DNA of 64,000 bases from Sutcliffiella sp. FSL R7-0096 (GTDB lineage: Bacteria; Bacillota; Bacilli; Bacillales; Bacillaceae_I), in the NCBI RefSeq assembly GCF_038595065.1, contig NZ_CP152003.1:104001-168000 (forward strand), written 5' to 3'. This document shows, one piece after another, positions 23,555-35,380 of this stretch. Below the pieces are notes generated by a model. That model was given only the letters and a program-made list of their open reading frames with translations. It was not told the origin of the DNA and searched no databases. The position numbers and the translations under genes are program-made. Positions within the stretch are counted from its first letter, which is position 1, and the number at the start of each line of letters is the position of its first letter.

Positions 23555-24259
23555 ATGGCTAAAAGAGGTAAAAAGTACATCGAAGCTGCGAAACTTGTAG
23601 ACCGTACAACGGCTTACTCTGTTAACGAAGCTATCGAATTAGTTAAGAAAACAAACACTGCGAAGTTCGACGCTACTGTGGAAGTTGCATTCCGCCTTGG
23701 AGTTGACCCTCGTAAAAACGACCAACAGATCCGTGGAGCAGTAGTGCTTCCTCATGGAACTGGTAAAACTCAAAAAGTCCTAGTTTTCGCTAAAGGCGAA
23801 AAAGCGAAAGAAGCAGAAGCTGCTGGAGCTGACTATGTTGGGGATGCTGACATGATCGCGAAAATCAACCAAGGTTGGTTCGATTTCGACGTAATCGTTG
23901 CTACTCCAGACATGATGGGTGAAGTTGGTAAATTAGGACGCGTATTAGGACCTAAAGGCTTAATGCCAAACCCTAAAACTGGAACAGTTACATTTGATGT
24001 AACAAAAGCTGTTAACGAGATTAAAGCTGGTAAAGTTGAATACCGTCTTGATAAATCCGGTAACATCCATGTTCCAATCGGTAAGATCTCTTTCGAAGAT
24101 GCGAAGCTTGCTGAAAACTTCACAACTATCTATGAGACTTTACTAAAAGCTAAACCGGCAGCTGCAAAAGGTACATTCATGAAGAACGTTGCTGTTACTT
24201 CTACAATGGGACCTGGAGTAAAAGTTGACGCTTCTACTTTCGTAGCTACCAAAAACTAA
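23555..24259 (+). CDS. rplA: Ribosomal protein L1
   Basis: 234 residues. L1 forms the mobile stalk at the E site and represses its own operon by binding a 23S-like mRNA hairpin. The conserved [18 protein letters not shown] segment is in the middle of the chain. Preceded by TAAGGAGGAC. Confidence 0.97.
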   Translation: MAKRGKKYIEAAKLVDRTTAYSVNEAIELVKKTNTAKFDATVEVAFRLGVDPRKNDQQIRGAVVLPHGTGKTQKVLVFAKGEKAKEAEAAGADYVGDADMIAKINQGWFDFDVIVATPDMMGEVGKLGRVLGPKGLMPNPKTGTVTFDVTKAVNEIKAGKVEYRLDKSGNIHVPIGKISFEDAKLAENFTTIYETLLKAKPAAAKGTFMKNVAVTSTMGPGVKVDASTFVATKN

Positions 24260-24263
24260 CATA

Positions 24264-24292
24264 TTGACATAAGATAACTACACGGTTATAAT
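24264..24292 (+). promoter_or_regulatory. rplJ-rplL promoter, SigA type
   Basis: TTGACA (24264-24269), 17-bp spacer, TATAAT (24287-24292): perfect consensus hexamers. Transcription would begin at the edge of the L10 leader. Confidence 0.88.
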
Positions 24293-24298
24293 AATCGT

Positions 24299-24445
24299 TG
24301 TGTTTATAAAATGATATTGTTTGTACCGTAGACAGTAGGTGCCAATCGGCTTAATTTCCTACCGAGGTGTGAATTTTTACGATCAAAAGCCTTGTGCTTT
24401 TAACGATAAAACTTCTGCCTCCACCTGCGTGGGGGCATTCTTTAT
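24299..24445 (+). ncRNA. L10 leader (rplJ-rplL attenuator)
   Basis: About 145 nt between the promoter and rplJ with the features of the Firmicute L10 leader. These include hairpin AAAAGCC / GTGCTTTT around 24384-24401 and a GC-rich stem GCCTCCAC / GTGGGGGC (24417-24436) followed by ATTCTTT, a likely attenuator. The L10-(L12)4 complex is the known ligand class. Confidence 0.8.
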
Positions 24446-24493
24446 GTACACCGGTCGGTATAAGTGGTAACCAACTTTTTAGGAGGTGTAACG

Positions 24494-24994
24494 ATGAGCA
24501 AAGCAGTTGAAGTAAAAAAACAAGCTGTTGGAGAAATCGCTGACAAGTTTAAAGCTTCTGTATCTACTATCGTAGTTGACTACCGTGGACTTAACGTTGC
24601 GGAAGTAACAGAACTTCGTAAACAACTTCGTGAAGCAGGTGTTGAGTTCAAGGTTTTCAAAAACTCTTTAACTCGCCGTGCGGCTGAAGCAGCAGACATC
24701 AACGGACTGAACGACGCATTAACAGGACCTAACGCTATCGCATTCTCTACTGAAGATGTAGTAGCTCCTGCTAAGATCCTTAATGACTTCGCGAAAAAGC
24801 ACGAAGCATTAGAAATCAAAGCTGGTGTAATCGAAGGAAATGTTGCAACGGTTGAAGAAGTAAAAGCTCTTGCTGAACTTCCATCCCGTGAAGGTCTTCT
24901 TTCCATGTTGCTTAGCGTCCTTCAAGCTCCAATCCGCAACTTGGCTCTTGTTACGAAAGCAGTTGCAGAGCAAAAAGAAGAGCAAGGCGCTTAA
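24494..24994 (+). CDS. rplJ: Ribosomal protein L10
   Basis: 166 residues. Base of the L7/L12 stalk: N-terminal part binds 23S with L11, the C-terminal helix carries L12 dimers. Start at 24494 because AGGAGGTGTAACG precedes it; the in-frame codons upstream are leader. Confidence 0.96.
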   Translation: MSKAVEVKKQAVGEIADKFKASVSTIVVDYRGLNVAEVTELRKQLREAGVEFKVFKNSLTRRAAEAADINGLNDALTGPNAIAFSTEDVVAPAKILNDFAKKHEALEIKAGVIEGNVATVEEVKALAELPSREGLLSMLLSVLQAPIRNLALVTKAVAEQKEEQGA

Positions 24995-25059
24995 TTTCAA
25001 TTTAGCAAGTTAAGTAAGAAAAACAATAAAACTTATAATATCTAAGGAGGAAATTAACA

Positions 25060-25422
25060 ATGACACACGAACAAATCATTGAAGCGGTTAAAAATATGAC
25101 TGTTTTAGAACTAAACGACCTAGTAAAAGCAATCGAAGAAGAATTTGGTGTAACTGCTGCTGCTCCTGTAGCTGTAGCTGGTGGCGGAGCTGCTGAAGCT
25201 GCTGCTGAGCAAACTGAATTTGATGTAATCCTAGCTAACGCTGGTGGACAAAAAATCAAGGTTATCAAAGTAGTACGTGAAATCACTGGCCTCGGTCTTA
25301 AAGAAGCTAAAGAAGTTGTAGACAACGCTCCTAAAGCTCTTAAAGAAGGTATTGCTAAAGAAGAAGCTGAAGAAATCAAAGCTAAACTTGAAGAAGTTGG
25401 AGCTTCTGTAGAAGTTAAGTAA
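25060..25422 (+). CDS. rplL: Ribosomal protein L7/L12
   Basis: 120 residues: N-terminal dimer domain, Ala/Gly-rich hinge (about 40-52, [17 protein letters not shown]), and C-terminal factor-binding domain with [17 protein letters not shown]. Recruits and activates translational GTPases such as EF-G and EF-Tu, both encoded below. Confidence 0.97.
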   Translation: MTHEQIIEAVKNMTVLELNDLVKAIEEEFGVTAAAPVAVAGGGAAEAAAEQTEFDVILANAGGQKIKVIKVVREITGLGLKEAKEVVDNAPKALKEGIAKEEAEEIKAKLEEVGASVEVK

Positions 25423-25439
25423 TTACAGGCTCTTAAAAA

Positions 25440-25472
25440 GGAAAGCTCGCTACGTGTTAGCGGGCTTTTTTT
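25440..25472 (+). terminator. Terminator after rplL
   Basis: Stem AAAGCTCGCTA / TAGCGGGCTTT (one wobble) with a T7 run. It would limit read-through from rplJL into ybxB-rpoBC. Confidence 0.88.
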
Positions 25473-25760
25473 AAACGGTGCCACACTTGATGTAAGGATC
25501 GTTTGGTTACTGTCTTTTTCAAGGGTGCTAATATATGAAGTTGATTTGTTAAGGCTGTTTCAAAAGAATTTGTTGCTTTTTCGAATGTATCAACCAACGA
25601 TATATTCCTTACTGCCTTGCTCTTTTCTGGCTGTATATTTAGAATGGGTAAGCGGTAAAAAAGTCCAATTGCAGACTTTTTACTAGGTAATAGCAACAAT
25701 CTTTGAGAAAAGAGCCTTGTTGAAAAGCAAAAGATAGCTTTTCAGATAAGGAGACTAAAT
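25473..25760. other. Gene-free gap before ybxB
   Basis: About 290 bp with no convincing ORF or repeat. A weak stem AAAAGC / GCTTTT lies at about 25723-25744, just before the ybxB ribosome-binding site (AAGGAGAC). Confidence 0.45.
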
Positions 25761-26363
25761 ATGACGAATCATTATTATACAAACAAGCCATCTGTGGAAA
25801 GCAACCGTCAACAATGGAAATTTGATTTAAAAGGTAACAACTTTTCTTTCATAACGGATAGCGGTGTTTTTTCAAAAAAAGAAGTGGACTTTGGATCAAG
25901 AGTGCTGATAGAGGCTTTTGAAGAACCGGAAGTGGAAGGTCGCATTCTGGATGTTGGCTGTGGATATGGTCCGATTGGATTGTCTCTTGCAAAATTCTAT
26001 CCGCATCGTCACGTGGACATGATTGATGTCAATGAAAGAGCTGTTGAGCTTGCCAAAGAAAACGGTTCTATTAACAAAGTGGAGAATATCACTGTTTTTA
26101 CTAGTGATATCTATGAAAAAGTCACTACCACCGATTATGCAGCAATACTTTCCAATCCTCCGATACGCGCCGGGAAAAAAGTGGTGCATGAGATCCTGGA
26201 AAAAGCTTGGACGCACTTGGCTCCAAAGGGAGAACTGTGGGTTGTGATCCAAAAGAAGCAGGGAGCTCCTTCCGCAATGGAGAAATTGGAGTCTTTATTT
26301 GAGGAAGTGGAAGTTGTAACGAAGAAAAAAGGCTATTCCATTATCAAATCAAAAAAGGGTTGA
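25761..26363 (+). CDS. ybxB: Class I SAM methyltransferase, RsmC-like (YbxB)
   Basis: A 200-residue protein with the SAM-binding glycine loop DVGCGYGPIG (about 69-78) and the N-P-P-I catalytic motif (SNPPIRAGK, about 130-138) of exocyclic-amine methyltransferases that modify guanines in rRNA. Located between rplL and rpoB exactly as in B. subtilis. The target base is not known to me. Confidence 0.9.
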   Translation: MTNHYYTNKPSVESNRQQWKFDLKGNNFSFITDSGVFSKKEVDFGSRVLIEAFEEPEVEGRILDVGCGYGPIGLSLAKFYPHRHVDMIDVNERAVELAKENGSINKVENITVFTSDIYEKVTTTDYAAILSNPPIRAGKKVVHEILEKAWTHLAPKGELWVVIQKKQGAPSAMEKLESLFEEVEVVTKKKGYSIIKSKKG

Positions 26364-26649
26364 CTTGGTTTTTTTGTTATGGTAGCATTGTTTAATGCCA
26401 ATATGTATTTTTCTGAGCACTAATAATTTTATGTATTTTTCATGTATAAAATTAGTATGCTTGGAAAAGATAGTAAAATCAATAGAGCGATTGAAATGTG
26501 GTTTTCTGTATTGAAACCATTTTTTATTTTTAACATGGATTCTTTTAGCAGTATCGTTTCCATGTTGAATGTTTTTTTATGTTTGGCTTTGAGTGGTTTA
26601 TATTATTTGAACTACTATTTAATAACGCTTGATACGAGGGGTGAATCAG
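26364..26649 (+). promoter_or_regulatory. rpoB leader region
   Basis: 286 bp without a credible gene. TTGACT (26360-26365) with TAGCAT 17 bp later (26383-26388) is a possible weak promoter overlapping the ybxB end. The remainder is AT-rich and probably the rpoB 5' UTR. A 90-codon ORF crossing into rpoB in another frame has no ribosome-binding site. Confidence 0.45.
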
Positions 26650-29600
26650 TTGACAGGTCAACTAGTTCAATACGGACGACACCGCCAACGCAGAAGTTAT
26701 GCTCGCATTAGTGAAGTATTAGATTTACCAAATCTAATAGAGATTCAAACATCTTCTTATCAATGGTTCCTGGATGAGGGATTGAGAGAAATGTTTCATG
26801 ACATTTCCCCAATTGAAGACTTCACAGGAAATCTATCTTTAGAATTCATCGATTATAGCTTAGGGGAACCTAAATATTCTGTTGAAGAATCAAAGGAAAG
26901 AGATGTTACATACTCAGCTCCTTTACGTGTGAAGGTTCGTCTCATTAACAAAGAAACTGGTGAAGTAAAAGACCAGGATGTATTTATGGGTGATTTCCCG
27001 TTGATGACGGATACTGGTACGTTCGTTATTAATGGTGCAGAACGTGTTATTGTATCTCAGTTAGTGCGTTCTCCAAGTGTGTATTACAGCGGAAAAGTAG
27101 ATAAAAATGGTAAAAAAGGCTTTTCGGCTACTGTTATTCCAAACCGTGGTGCATGGTTAGAATACGAGACTGACGCTAAAGATGTTGTATATGTTCGTAT
27201 AGATCGTACTCGTAAACTACCAGTAACGGTTCTTTTGCGTGCTCTTGGATTCGGTTCCGACCAGGAGATCATTGATCTTATAGGTGAAAACGAGTACTTG
27301 CGCAATACTTTAGATAAGGATAACACAGAAAGTACCGAAAAGGCATTACTAGAAATATATGAGCGTTTACGCCCTGGGGAGCCACCTACGGTTGAAAATG
27401 CGAAAAGTTTATTAGAGTCTAGATTTTTCGATCCTAAACGCTATGATTTAGCAAGTGTTGGAAGATACAAGATTAATAAAAAGCTTCATATCAAGAACAG
27501 ACTTTTCAATCAACGTATCGCTGAAACACTTGTAGACCCTGAAACAGGGGAAATCATCGTAGAAAAAGGTACACTGTTAGACCGTAGAACGTTAGATCGC
27601 ATTCTACCTAACATTGAAGATGGCATCGGCCTGACTTCCTTCCATCCGCATGGCGGGGTAGTAGAAGATGAAGTGCCAATGCAATCTATTAAGATATATG
27701 CACCAAATGATGCAGAAGGTGAAAAAGAAATCGTCGTTTTAGGCAACGGTTTTATTGAAGAAAAGGTGAAGCATATCGCTCCGGCGGACATCATTGCTTC
27801 TATCAGTTATTTCTTTGACCTTCTACATGGTGTAGGCGACACAGACGATATCGATCACCTTGGTAACCGCCGTTTACGTTCTGTTGGAGAACTTCTTCAA
27901 AACCAGTTCCGTATCGGTCTATCCAGAATGGAGCGTGTAGTGCGTGAAAGAATGTCCATCCAGGACACTAACACCATTACTCCGCAACAACTGATCAATA
28001 TCAGACCTGTTATCGCATCCATTAAAGAGTTCTTCGGAAGCTCTCAATTATCTCAGTTCATGGATCAAACGAATCCACTTGCCGAATTGACACATAAACG
28101 TAGATTGTCCGCACTTGGACCTGGTGGTTTAACGCGTGAGCGTGCTGGCTTTGAAGTACGTGACGTTCACTACTCCCACTATGGCCGTATGTGTCCGATC
28201 GAGACTCCTGAGGGACCAAACATTGGACTGATCAACTCCCTTTCTTCTTTTGCGAAAGTAAATAAATTTGGTTTCATTGAAACTCCTTACAGAAGAGTAG
28301 ACCCTGAAACGGGTAGAGTGACAGACCAAATCGATTACTTGACAGCAGATGAGGAAGATAATTATGTAGTAGCCCAAGCGAACGCACGCCTTGGTGAAGA
28401 TGGTACTTTCCTTGATGAGAACGTTGTTTCCCGTTTCCGCGGAGAGAACACCGTTGTTATAAGTGAAAGAATCGACTACATGGACGTTTCTCCTAAGCAA
28501 GTTGTTTCAGCTGCGACAGCGTGTATTCCTTTCTTGGAAAACGATGACTCCAACCGTGCCCTGATGGGAGCGAACATGCAACGTCAAGCTGTACCGTTGA
28601 TGCAACCGGAATCACCGATTGTGGGTACAGGGATGGAGCACGTTTCTGCAAAAGACTCCGGTGCTGCAGTAATCTGTAAACACCCAGGTGTTGTAGAGCG
28701 CGTTGAAGCCCGTGAAGTTTGGGTGCGCCGTATGGAAGAAGTCGATGGGCAACAGGTAAAAGGCAACCTTGATAAGTACAGAATGCTTAAATTCATTCGT
28801 TCCAACCAGGGAACTTGTTATAACCAGCGTCCGATCGTTTCCGTTGGAGACGTTGTAACAAAAGGAGAAATCCTTGCAGACGGTCCTTCCATGGAAAAAG
28901 GTGAATTGGCACTAGGCCGTAACGTAATGGTCGGCTTCATGACATGGGACGGATATAACTATGAGGATGCCATCATCATGAGTGAGCGTCTGGTAAAAGA
29001 CGATGTGTACACTTCCATTCATATTGAAGAGTATGAATCAGAAGCTCGTGACACTAAGCTTGGACCGGAGGAAATCACACGTGATATCCCGAACGTAGGG
29101 GAAGAGGCACTTAAGAATCTTGACGATCGTGGAATCATCAGAGTCGGTGCGGAAGTAAAAGATGGAGATCTATTGGTAGGAAAAGTAACTCCTAAAGGGG
29201 TAACCGAACTTACAGCTGAAGAACGTCTTTTACACGCAATCTTTGGTGAAAAAGCGAGAGAAGTACGTGATACATCACTGAGAGTTCCACACGGTGGTGG
29301 CGGTATCGTACTTGATGTAAAAGTATTCAACCGTGAAGATGGAGACGAGTTGCCACCAGGTGTTAACCAATTAGTTCGTGCATATATCGTTCAGAAGCGT
29401 AAAATTTCTGAAGGGGACAAAATGGCCGGACGACATGGTAACAAAGGGGTTATCTCCCGTATCTTACCGGAAGAAGATATGCCATATCTTCCAGACGGTA
29501 CGCCAATTGACATCATGTTAAACCCACTGGGGGTTCCATCCCGTATGAACATCGGGCAGGTATTGGAGCTTCACCTGGGTATGGCAGCAAGAACCTTGGG

Positions 29601-30207
29601 TATCCACGTTGCTTCCGCCGTATTTGATGGCGCGCGTGAAGAAGACGTTTGGAGCACTTTAGAAGAGGCTGGCATGGCAAGAGATGCAAAAACTGTACTG
29701 TATGACGGAAGAACAGGTGAACCTTTCGACAGCCGCGTATCTGTCGGGATCATGTACATGATCAAACTTGCGCACATGGTTGACGACAAGTTGCACGCAC
29801 GTTCGACTGGACCATACTCACTCGTTACACAGCAACCACTTGGTGGTAAAGCGCAATTCGGTGGACAGCGTTTCGGTGAGATGGAAGTTTGGGCACTTGA
29901 GGCTTATGGTGCCGCATATACACTTCAAGAAATCCTTACAGTTAAATCCGATGACGTAGTAGGACGTGTGAAAACGTACGAGGCGATCGTTAAAGGTGAA
30001 AATGTTCCTGAACCTGGTGTACCTGAATCTTTCAAAGTATTAATCAAAGAGCTTCAAAGTTTAGGTATGGACGTTAAAATCCTTTCTGGCGATGAAAAAG
30101 AGATTGAAATGAGAGACTTGGAAGATGACGAAGAACAATCTTCCGAAGGTATTTCCCTTGATTCCGATCAAGTAGAAGAAGTAAAAGAAACTGTCGCTAA
30201 AGACTGA
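26650..30207 (+). CDS. rpoB: RpoB, RNA polymerase beta subunit
   Basis: 1185 residues from a TTG start at 26650 ([15 protein letters not shown]), the start used in B. subtilis, 4-5 nt after GAGGGGTGA; an open frame reaches back to 26629. The rifampicin-pocket segment [19 protein letters not shown] is wild type at the usual resistance positions. Catalytic-core segments such as [10 protein letters not shown] are present. The C-terminus has the acidic tail typical of Bacillus RpoB. Operon with rpoC 66 nt downstream. Confidence 0.97.
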   Translation: MTGQLVQYGRHRQRRSYARISEVLDLPNLIEIQTSSYQWFLDEGLREMFHDISPIEDFTGNLSLEFIDYSLGEPKYSVEESKERDVTYSAPLRVKVRLINKETGEVKDQDVFMGDFPLMTDTGTFVINGAERVIVSQLVRSPSVYYSGKVDKNGKKGFSATVIPNRGAWLEYETDAKDVVYVRIDRTRKLPVTVLLRALGFGSDQEIIDLIGENEYLRNTLDKDNTESTEKALLEIYERLRPGEPPTVENAKSLLESRFFDPKRYDLASVGRYKINKKLHIKNRLFNQRIAETLVDPETGEIIVEKGTLLDRRTLDRILPNIEDGIGLTSFHPHGGVVEDEVPMQSIKIYAPNDAEGEKEIVVLGNGFIEEKVKHIAPADIIASISYFFDLLHGVGDTDDIDHLGNRRLRSVGELLQNQFRIGLSRMERVVRERMSIQDTNTITPQQLINIRPVIASIKEFFGSSQLSQFMDQTNPLAELTHKRRLSALGPGGLTRERAGFEVRDVHYSHYGRMCPIETPEGPNIGLINSLSSFAKVNKFGFIETPYRRVDPETGRVTDQIDYLTADEEDNYVVAQANARLGEDGTFLDENVVSRFRGENTVVISERIDYMDVSPKQVVSAATACIPFLENDDSNRALMGANMQRQAVPLMQPESPIVGTGMEHVSAKDSGAAVICKHPGVVERVEAREVWVRRMEEVDGQQVKGNLDKYRMLKFIRSNQGTCYNQRPIVSVGDVVTKGEILADGPSMEKGELALGRNVMVGFMTWDGYNYEDAIIMSERLVKDDVYTSIHIEEYESEARDTKLGPEEITRDIPNVGEEALKNLDDRGIIRVGAEVKDGDLLVGKVTPKGVTELTAEERLLHAIFGEKAREVRDTSLRVPHGGGGIVLDVKVFNREDGDELPPGVNQLVRAYIVQKRKISEGDKMAGRHGNKGVISRILPEEDMPYLPDGTPIDIMLNPLGVPSRMNIGQVLELHLGMAARTLGIHVASAVFDGAREEDVWSTLEEAGMARDAKTVLYDGRTGEPFDSRVSVGIMYMIKLAHMVDDKLHARSTGPYSLVTQQPLGGKAQFGGQRFGEMEVWALEAYGAAYTLQEILTVKSDDVVGRVKTYEAIVKGENVPEPGVPESFKVLIKELQSLGMDVKILSGDEKEIEMRDLEDDEEQSSEGISLDSDQVEEVKETVAKD

Positions 30208-30273
30208 TGGCCAACAGGACTTTAAAGATAAGCATTTGGGTAGAACCTGTAGATTATAAGGGAGGTAGGCCCC

Positions 30274-33200
30274 TTGCTAGATGTTAATAATTTTGAATAT
30301 ATGAAAATAGGCCTTGCTTCACCCGACAAGATCAGATCCTGGTCTTTCGGGGAAGTCAAGAAGCCTGAGACAATTAACTATCGTACATTAAAGCCAGAAA
30401 AAGATGGGTTATTCTGCGAAAGAATTTTCGGTCCTACAAAGGATTGGGAATGTCACTGTGGTAAATACAAGCGCGTCCGTTATAAAGGCGTCGTTTGTGA
30501 CCGCTGTGGAGTGGAAGTGACAAGAGCGAAAGTTCGTCGTGAACGCATGGGTCACATCGAGCTAGCTGCTCCTGTATCTCACATCTGGTACTTCAAAGGC
30601 ATCCCTAGCCGTATGGGTCTTGTTCTTGACATGTCCCCACGTGCATTAGAGGAAGTCATTTACTTTGCATCTTACGTGGTAACAGAAACAGGCGACACTC
30701 CTCTCGAGAAGAAGCAGCTGCTTTCTGAAAAGGAATTCCGTGCATACCGTGAAAAGTATGGCCAGACATTCCAAGCAGCCATGGGTGCAGAAGCAATCAA
30801 GAAACTTCTTTTTGACATCGATTTGGAAAAAGAAGTGGATACACTGAAAGAAGAGCTTAAAACTGCTCAAGGACAACGTCGTACAAGAGCGATTAAGCGT
30901 CTGGAAGTATTGGAATCCTTCAGGGGATCCGGCAATGAACCATCTTGGATGATCCTTGATGTACTACCTGTCATCCCTCCTGAATTACGTCCGATGGTGC
31001 AATTGGATGGTGGTCGTTTTGCGACTTCCGACTTGAATGACTTGTATCGTCGTGTAATCAACCGTAATAACCGTTTAAAACGTCTTCTTGACCTTGGTGC
31101 TCCAAGCATCATCGTACAGAACGAAAAACGTATGTTACAAGAAGCTGTTGATGCACTTATCGACAATGGTCGTCGTGGCCGTCCGGTAACAGGACCTGGT
31201 AACCGTCCATTGAAATCTCTTTCTCATATGCTGAAAGGGAAGCAAGGTCGTTTCCGTCAGAACTTACTAGGAAAACGTGTGGACTACTCTGGTCGTTCCG
31301 TTATCGTAGTTGGACCTAACTTGAAAATGTACCAATGTGGATTGCCTAAAGAAATGGCCCTTGAGCTATTCAAGCCTTTCGTCATGAAAGAACTTGTAGA
31401 ACGCGGGCTTGCACATAACATCAAGAGTGCAAAGCGTAAGATCGAACGCGTACAACCAGAGGTTTGGGACGTATTGGAATCCGTTATCAAGGAACATCCA
31501 GTATTACTAAACCGCGCACCAACTCTACACAGACTAGGTATTCAAGCATTTGAACCTACACTTGTAGAAGGCCGTGCTATCCGCCTACATCCACTTGTAT
31601 GTACAGCATACAACGCGGACTTTGACGGAGACCAAATGGCTGTTCACGTACCATTATCTGCTGAAGCACAAGCGGAGGCACGCATTTTGATGCTTGCTGC
31701 CCAAAACATCCTTAACCCTAAGGACGGAAAACCAGTAGTAACACCTTCCCAGGATATGGTACTTGGTAACTACTACTTAACTCTAGAGCGTGAAAAAGCT
31801 GTAGGTGAAGGAATGGTATTCAAAGATACGAACGAAGCCCTTATTGCTTATTCGAACGGATATGTGCATCTGCACACACGTGTGGCGGTCTATGCCGGAT
31901 CTTTAAATAACGAAACATTCACCGAAGAGCAAAAACAAAAGCTTCTGATCACGACAGTAGGTAAGTTGATCTTCAACGAAATCCTGCCGCCGTCATTCCC
32001 TTACATTAACGAACCAACAAAGTTCAACTTAGAAGTGAACACTCCTGAGAAGTACTTTGTGGAAAAAGGTGCGAATGTAAAAGAGGCAATCCAATCACAA
32101 GAATTAATCGATCCATTTAAGAAGAAAATCCTTGGAAATATCATCGCTGAAGTGTTCAAACGCTTCAAGATCACGCAAACATCCGAAATGCTTGATCGCA
32201 TGAAGAACCTTGGATTCCGTTACTCTACAAAAGCTGGTATTACAGTTGGTGTAGCTGATATCGTGGTTCTTAAAGAGAAAGATGAAATCTTGGTGGAAGC
32301 ACAAACAAAAGTAGATACAGTCCTGAAACAATTCCGCCGTGGTCTTATTACAGAGGAAGAGCGCTATGATCGTGTTATTTCCATCTGGAGTGCTGCGAAG
32401 GATAAGATCCAAGGGTTGCTAATGGAGTCCTTGCCACGCCTGAACCACATCTTCATGATGAGTGATTCCGGTGCCCGTGGTAACGCATCTAACTTTACAC
32501 AGTTAGCTGGTATGCGTGGTCTGATGGCCAATCCATCTGGACGTATCATTGAATTACCGATCAAATCCAGTTTCCGTGAAGGTCTTACGGTATTGGAATA
32601 CTTCATCTCTACTCATGGTGCGCGTAAAGGTCTTGCCGATACAGCACTGAAAACTGCCGATTCCGGTTACTTGACTCGTCGTCTTGTAGACGTAGCACAG
32701 GATGTTATCGTCCGTGAGATAGATTGTGGAACAGACCGTGGTCTACACATTACTTCTCTGAAAGATGGCACAGAAGTAGTAGAGAAATTAGAAGAACGTT
32801 TAGTCGGCCGTTATGCAAGAAAAGCTGTGAAGCATCCTGAAACCGGGGAAGTTCTTGTGGCGGGTAACGATTTAATCACTGAAGACCTTGCTACAACCAT
32901 TGTAGAAGCAGGCGTGGAAGATGTTTGGATCCGCTCTGTATTCACATGTGACACTCGTCATGGTGTATGTAAAAAATGTTACGGCCGCAACCTTGCGACT
33001 GGCTTAGAAGTAGAAGTGGGAGAAGCAGTTGGTATCATCGCTGCCCAATCCATCGGTGAGCCAGGAACTCAGTTGACGATGCGTACATTCCATACAGGTG
33101 GGGTTGCAGGAGACGATATCACTCAAGGTTTACCGCGTATTCAGGAAATCTTCGAAGCGCGTAATCCGAAAGGTCAAGCGGTCATCTCTGAAATTGATGG

Positions 33201-33870
33201 GGTCGTAACATCCATCAACGAAGGCCGTGATCGTCAGCAGGAAATCACTGTCCAAGGTGAAGTAGAAACGAGAAACTACACAGTGCCATACACTGGTCGC
33301 CTGAAAGTCGGCGTGAATTCAGAAGTATCCCGCGGTCAGGAACTAACAGAAGGTTCCATCGATCCGAAAGAGCTACTGAAAGTGAAAGATATGGTCTCTG
33401 TACAGGAGTACCTACTGCTTGAAGTTCAAAAAGTATACCGTATGCAAGGGGTAGAAATCGGCGACAAACACGTAGAGGTAATGGTTCGCCAAATGCTACG
33501 TAAAGTACGTGTCATCGATGCTGGTGATACAGATGTACTACCAGGAACACTACTTGATGTTCACCAATTCACCGATGCAAACGAACGTGTGCTTCTTGAA
33601 GGCAAAACACCTGCAACAGGACGTCCTGTATTGCTAGGTATTACAAAAGCGTCCCTTGAAACGGATTCCTTCTTGTCTGCAGCTTCCTTCCAGGAAACAA
33701 CAAGAGTCTTGACAGACGCTGCAATCAAAGGAAAACGCGACGAGTTACTGGGACTTAAAGAGAATGTTATCATTGGTAAGCTAGTTCCAGCTGGTACAGG
33801 TATGAACCGTTACCGCAAATTCGATCTAACGAAAGAAGTGGGCCAGGAAGAACCTGTAACAGTAGAATAA
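30274..33870 (+). CDS. rpoC: RpoC, RNA polymerase beta' subunit
   Basis: 1198 residues, TTG start after GGGAGGTAGGCCCC. The N-terminal zinc ribbon is [19 protein letters not shown] (about 60-78). The active-site magnesium loop NADFDGDQM lies at about 447-455. The trigger-loop segment [11 protein letters not shown] and the second zinc site ([14 protein letters not shown]) are in the C-terminal half. No inserted domain, as in other Firmicutes. Confidence 0.98.
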   Translation: MLDVNNFEYMKIGLASPDKIRSWSFGEVKKPETINYRTLKPEKDGLFCERIFGPTKDWECHCGKYKRVRYKGVVCDRCGVEVTRAKVRRERMGHIELAAPVSHIWYFKGIPSRMGLVLDMSPRALEEVIYFASYVVTETGDTPLEKKQLLSEKEFRAYREKYGQTFQAAMGAEAIKKLLFDIDLEKEVDTLKEELKTAQGQRRTRAIKRLEVLESFRGSGNEPSWMILDVLPVIPPELRPMVQLDGGRFATSDLNDLYRRVINRNNRLKRLLDLGAPSIIVQNEKRMLQEAVDALIDNGRRGRPVTGPGNRPLKSLSHMLKGKQGRFRQNLLGKRVDYSGRSVIVVGPNLKMYQCGLPKEMALELFKPFVMKELVERGLAHNIKSAKRKIERVQPEVWDVLESVIKEHPVLLNRAPTLHRLGIQAFEPTLVEGRAIRLHPLVCTAYNADFDGDQMAVHVPLSAEAQAEARILMLAAQNILNPKDGKPVVTPSQDMVLGNYYLTLEREKAVGEGMVFKDTNEALIAYSNGYVHLHTRVAVYAGSLNNETFTEEQKQKLLITTVGKLIFNEILPPSFPYINEPTKFNLEVNTPEKYFVEKGANVKEAIQSQELIDPFKKKILGNIIAEVFKRFKITQTSEMLDRMKNLGFRYSTKAGITVGVADIVVLKEKDEILVEAQTKVDTVLKQFRRGLITEEERYDRVISIWSAAKDKIQGLLMESLPRLNHIFMMSDSGARGNASNFTQLAGMRGLMANPSGRIIELPIKSSFREGLTVLEYFISTHGARKGLADTALKTADSGYLTRRLVDVAQDVIVREIDCGTDRGLHITSLKDGTEVVEKLEERLVGRYARKAVKHPETGEVLVAGNDLITEDLATTIVEAGVEDVWIRSVFTCDTRHGVCKKCYGRNLATGLEVEVGEAVGIIAAQSIGEPGTQLTMRTFHTGGVAGDDITQGLPRIQEIFEARNPKGQAVISEIDGVVTSINEGRDRQQEITVQGEVETRNYTVPYTGRLKVGVNSEVSRGQELTEGSIDPKELLKVKDMVSVQEYLLLEVQKVYRMQGVEIGDKHVEVMVRQMLRKVRVIDAGDTDVLPGTLLDVHQFTDANERVLLEGKTPATGRPVLLGITKASLETDSFLSAASFQETTRVLTDAAIKGKRDELLGLKENVIIGKLVPAGTGMNRYRKFDLTKEVGQEEPVTVE

Positions 33871-33874
33871 AAGA

Positions 33875-33908
33875 AAGATTGTCGGGCAGCCCCCGACAAT
33901 CTTTTCAA
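33875..33908 (+). terminator. Hairpin/terminator after rpoC
   Basis: Perfect 12-bp stem AAGATTGTCGGG / CCCGACAATCTT with a short CAGC-C loop, then TTTC. The T run is short, so termination may be partial. Confidence 0.75.
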
Positions 33909-33925
33909 TGTTATTCGAGAAAGTG

Positions 33926-33954
33926 TTGACATTCAAAAATAGAGATGGTAATAT
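33926..33954 (+). promoter_or_regulatory. str operon promoter, SigA type
   Basis: TTGACA (33926-33931), 17-bp spacer, TAATAT (33949-33954), 44 nt before ybxF. It drives ybxF-rpsL-rpsG-fusA-tufA. Confidence 0.85.
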
Positions 33955-33997
33955 AGCAAAGGTGCTTATATAACCTGTTGCTTTGGAGGATATGTTA

Positions 33998-34246
33998 ATG
34001 TCTTATGAAAAAGTGATGCAGGCAAACACCTTCATTGTTGGTACTAAACAAACAGTGAAGGCGCTGAAATCCGGAACAGTAAAAGAGGTTGTCATTGCAG
34101 AAGATGCCGATGTGATTGTCACACAGAAGGTTGTCCAAACTGCCAATGAGCACAACATACCAGTCTTAAAAGTAGATTCGATGAAAAAACTCGGAAAAGC
34201 TTGCGGGATTGAAGTCGGTGCCTCCGCTGTTGCGATCATTCATTAA
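33998..34246 (+). CDS. ybxF: L7Ae-family K-turn-binding protein (YbxF)
   Basis: 82 residues of the L7Ae/L30e fold, the length of the B. subtilis ortholog that binds kink-turn RNAs and associates with the ribosome. The family segment [12 protein letters not shown] is near residues 15-26. Start at 33998, 8 nt after TTTGGAGGAT; the upstream in-frame TTG lies inside that ribosome-binding site. First gene of the str operon. Confidence 0.93.
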   Translation: MSYEKVMQANTFIVGTKQTVKALKSGTVKEVVIAEDADVIVTQKVVQTANEHNIPVLKVDSMKKLGKACGIEVGASAVAIIH

Positions 34247-34324
34247 AAACTGTTTTTGTGAGTGCAGATTCGCAAAGACTTTGTTTTTTACCTAAAAATG
34301 AACCACCTGGATATGTGGTCTTAA

Positions 34325-34771
<447 letters not shown>

Positions 34772-34820
34772 TAAACTTCAAACTGCTTAACATTAAGTTA
34801 CCCGAAAGGAGGAAAATAAT

Positions 34821-35291
34821 ATGCCACGTAAAGGCCCTGTTGCAAAAAGAGACGTATTACCAGATCCGTTATACAACTCTAAATTAGTAACTCGTCTTGT
34901 AAATAAATTAATGATCGATGGTAAGAGAGGGAAATCTCAAGCTATCATCTATAACGCATTCAAACTAGTTGGTGAGCGTTCCGGACAAGAACCTATGGAA
35001 GTGTTCGAACAAGCTATGAAAAACATCATGCCTGTTCTTGAAGTAAGAGCACGTCGTGTAGGTGGAGCAAACTACCAAGTACCTGTAGAGGTGCGCCCAG
35101 ATCGTCGTACAACTCTTGGACTTCGTTATTTAGTTAACTACTCTCGTCTTCGCGGTGAGAAAACGATGGAGGAACGCTTAGCTAACGAAATCCTTGATGC
35201 TGCTAACAACACTGGTGCTTCTGTTAAGAAGCGTGAAGATATGCACAAAATGGCAGAAGCAAACAAAGCGTTTGCTCACTACCGCTGGTAA
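34821..35291 (+). CDS. rpsG: Ribosomal protein S7
   Basis: 156 residues starting [15 protein letters not shown]. Primary 16S 3'-domain binder at the E site and, in other bacteria, repressor of the str operon. Preceded by AAAGGAGG. Confidence 0.98.
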   Translation: MPRKGPVAKRDVLPDPLYNSKLVTRLVNKLMIDGKRGKSQAIIYNAFKLVGERSGQEPMEVFEQAMKNIMPVLEVRARRVGGANYQVPVEVRPDRRTTLGLRYLVNYSRLRGEKTMEERLANEILDAANNTGASVKKREDMHKMAEANKAFAHYRW

Positions 35292-35380
35292 GATCACATA
35301 CTATCTGGAGCTGTTAAGACAAGTACTTAACAGCTTTAGGTATAAATTAAATCTAGTTACTTAGGAAGGAGAAATACACT

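Noticed and set aside
26442-26711. 90-codon ORF before rpoB
   Set aside because: No ribosome-binding site, extends into rpoB in another frame, and the composition is that of an AT-rich leader.
33875-33908. Relation between the rpoC terminator and the 52-bp array
   Set aside because: Both contain GATTGTC/GACAATC, but flanking bases differ and the terminator stem is longer; probably coincidence.
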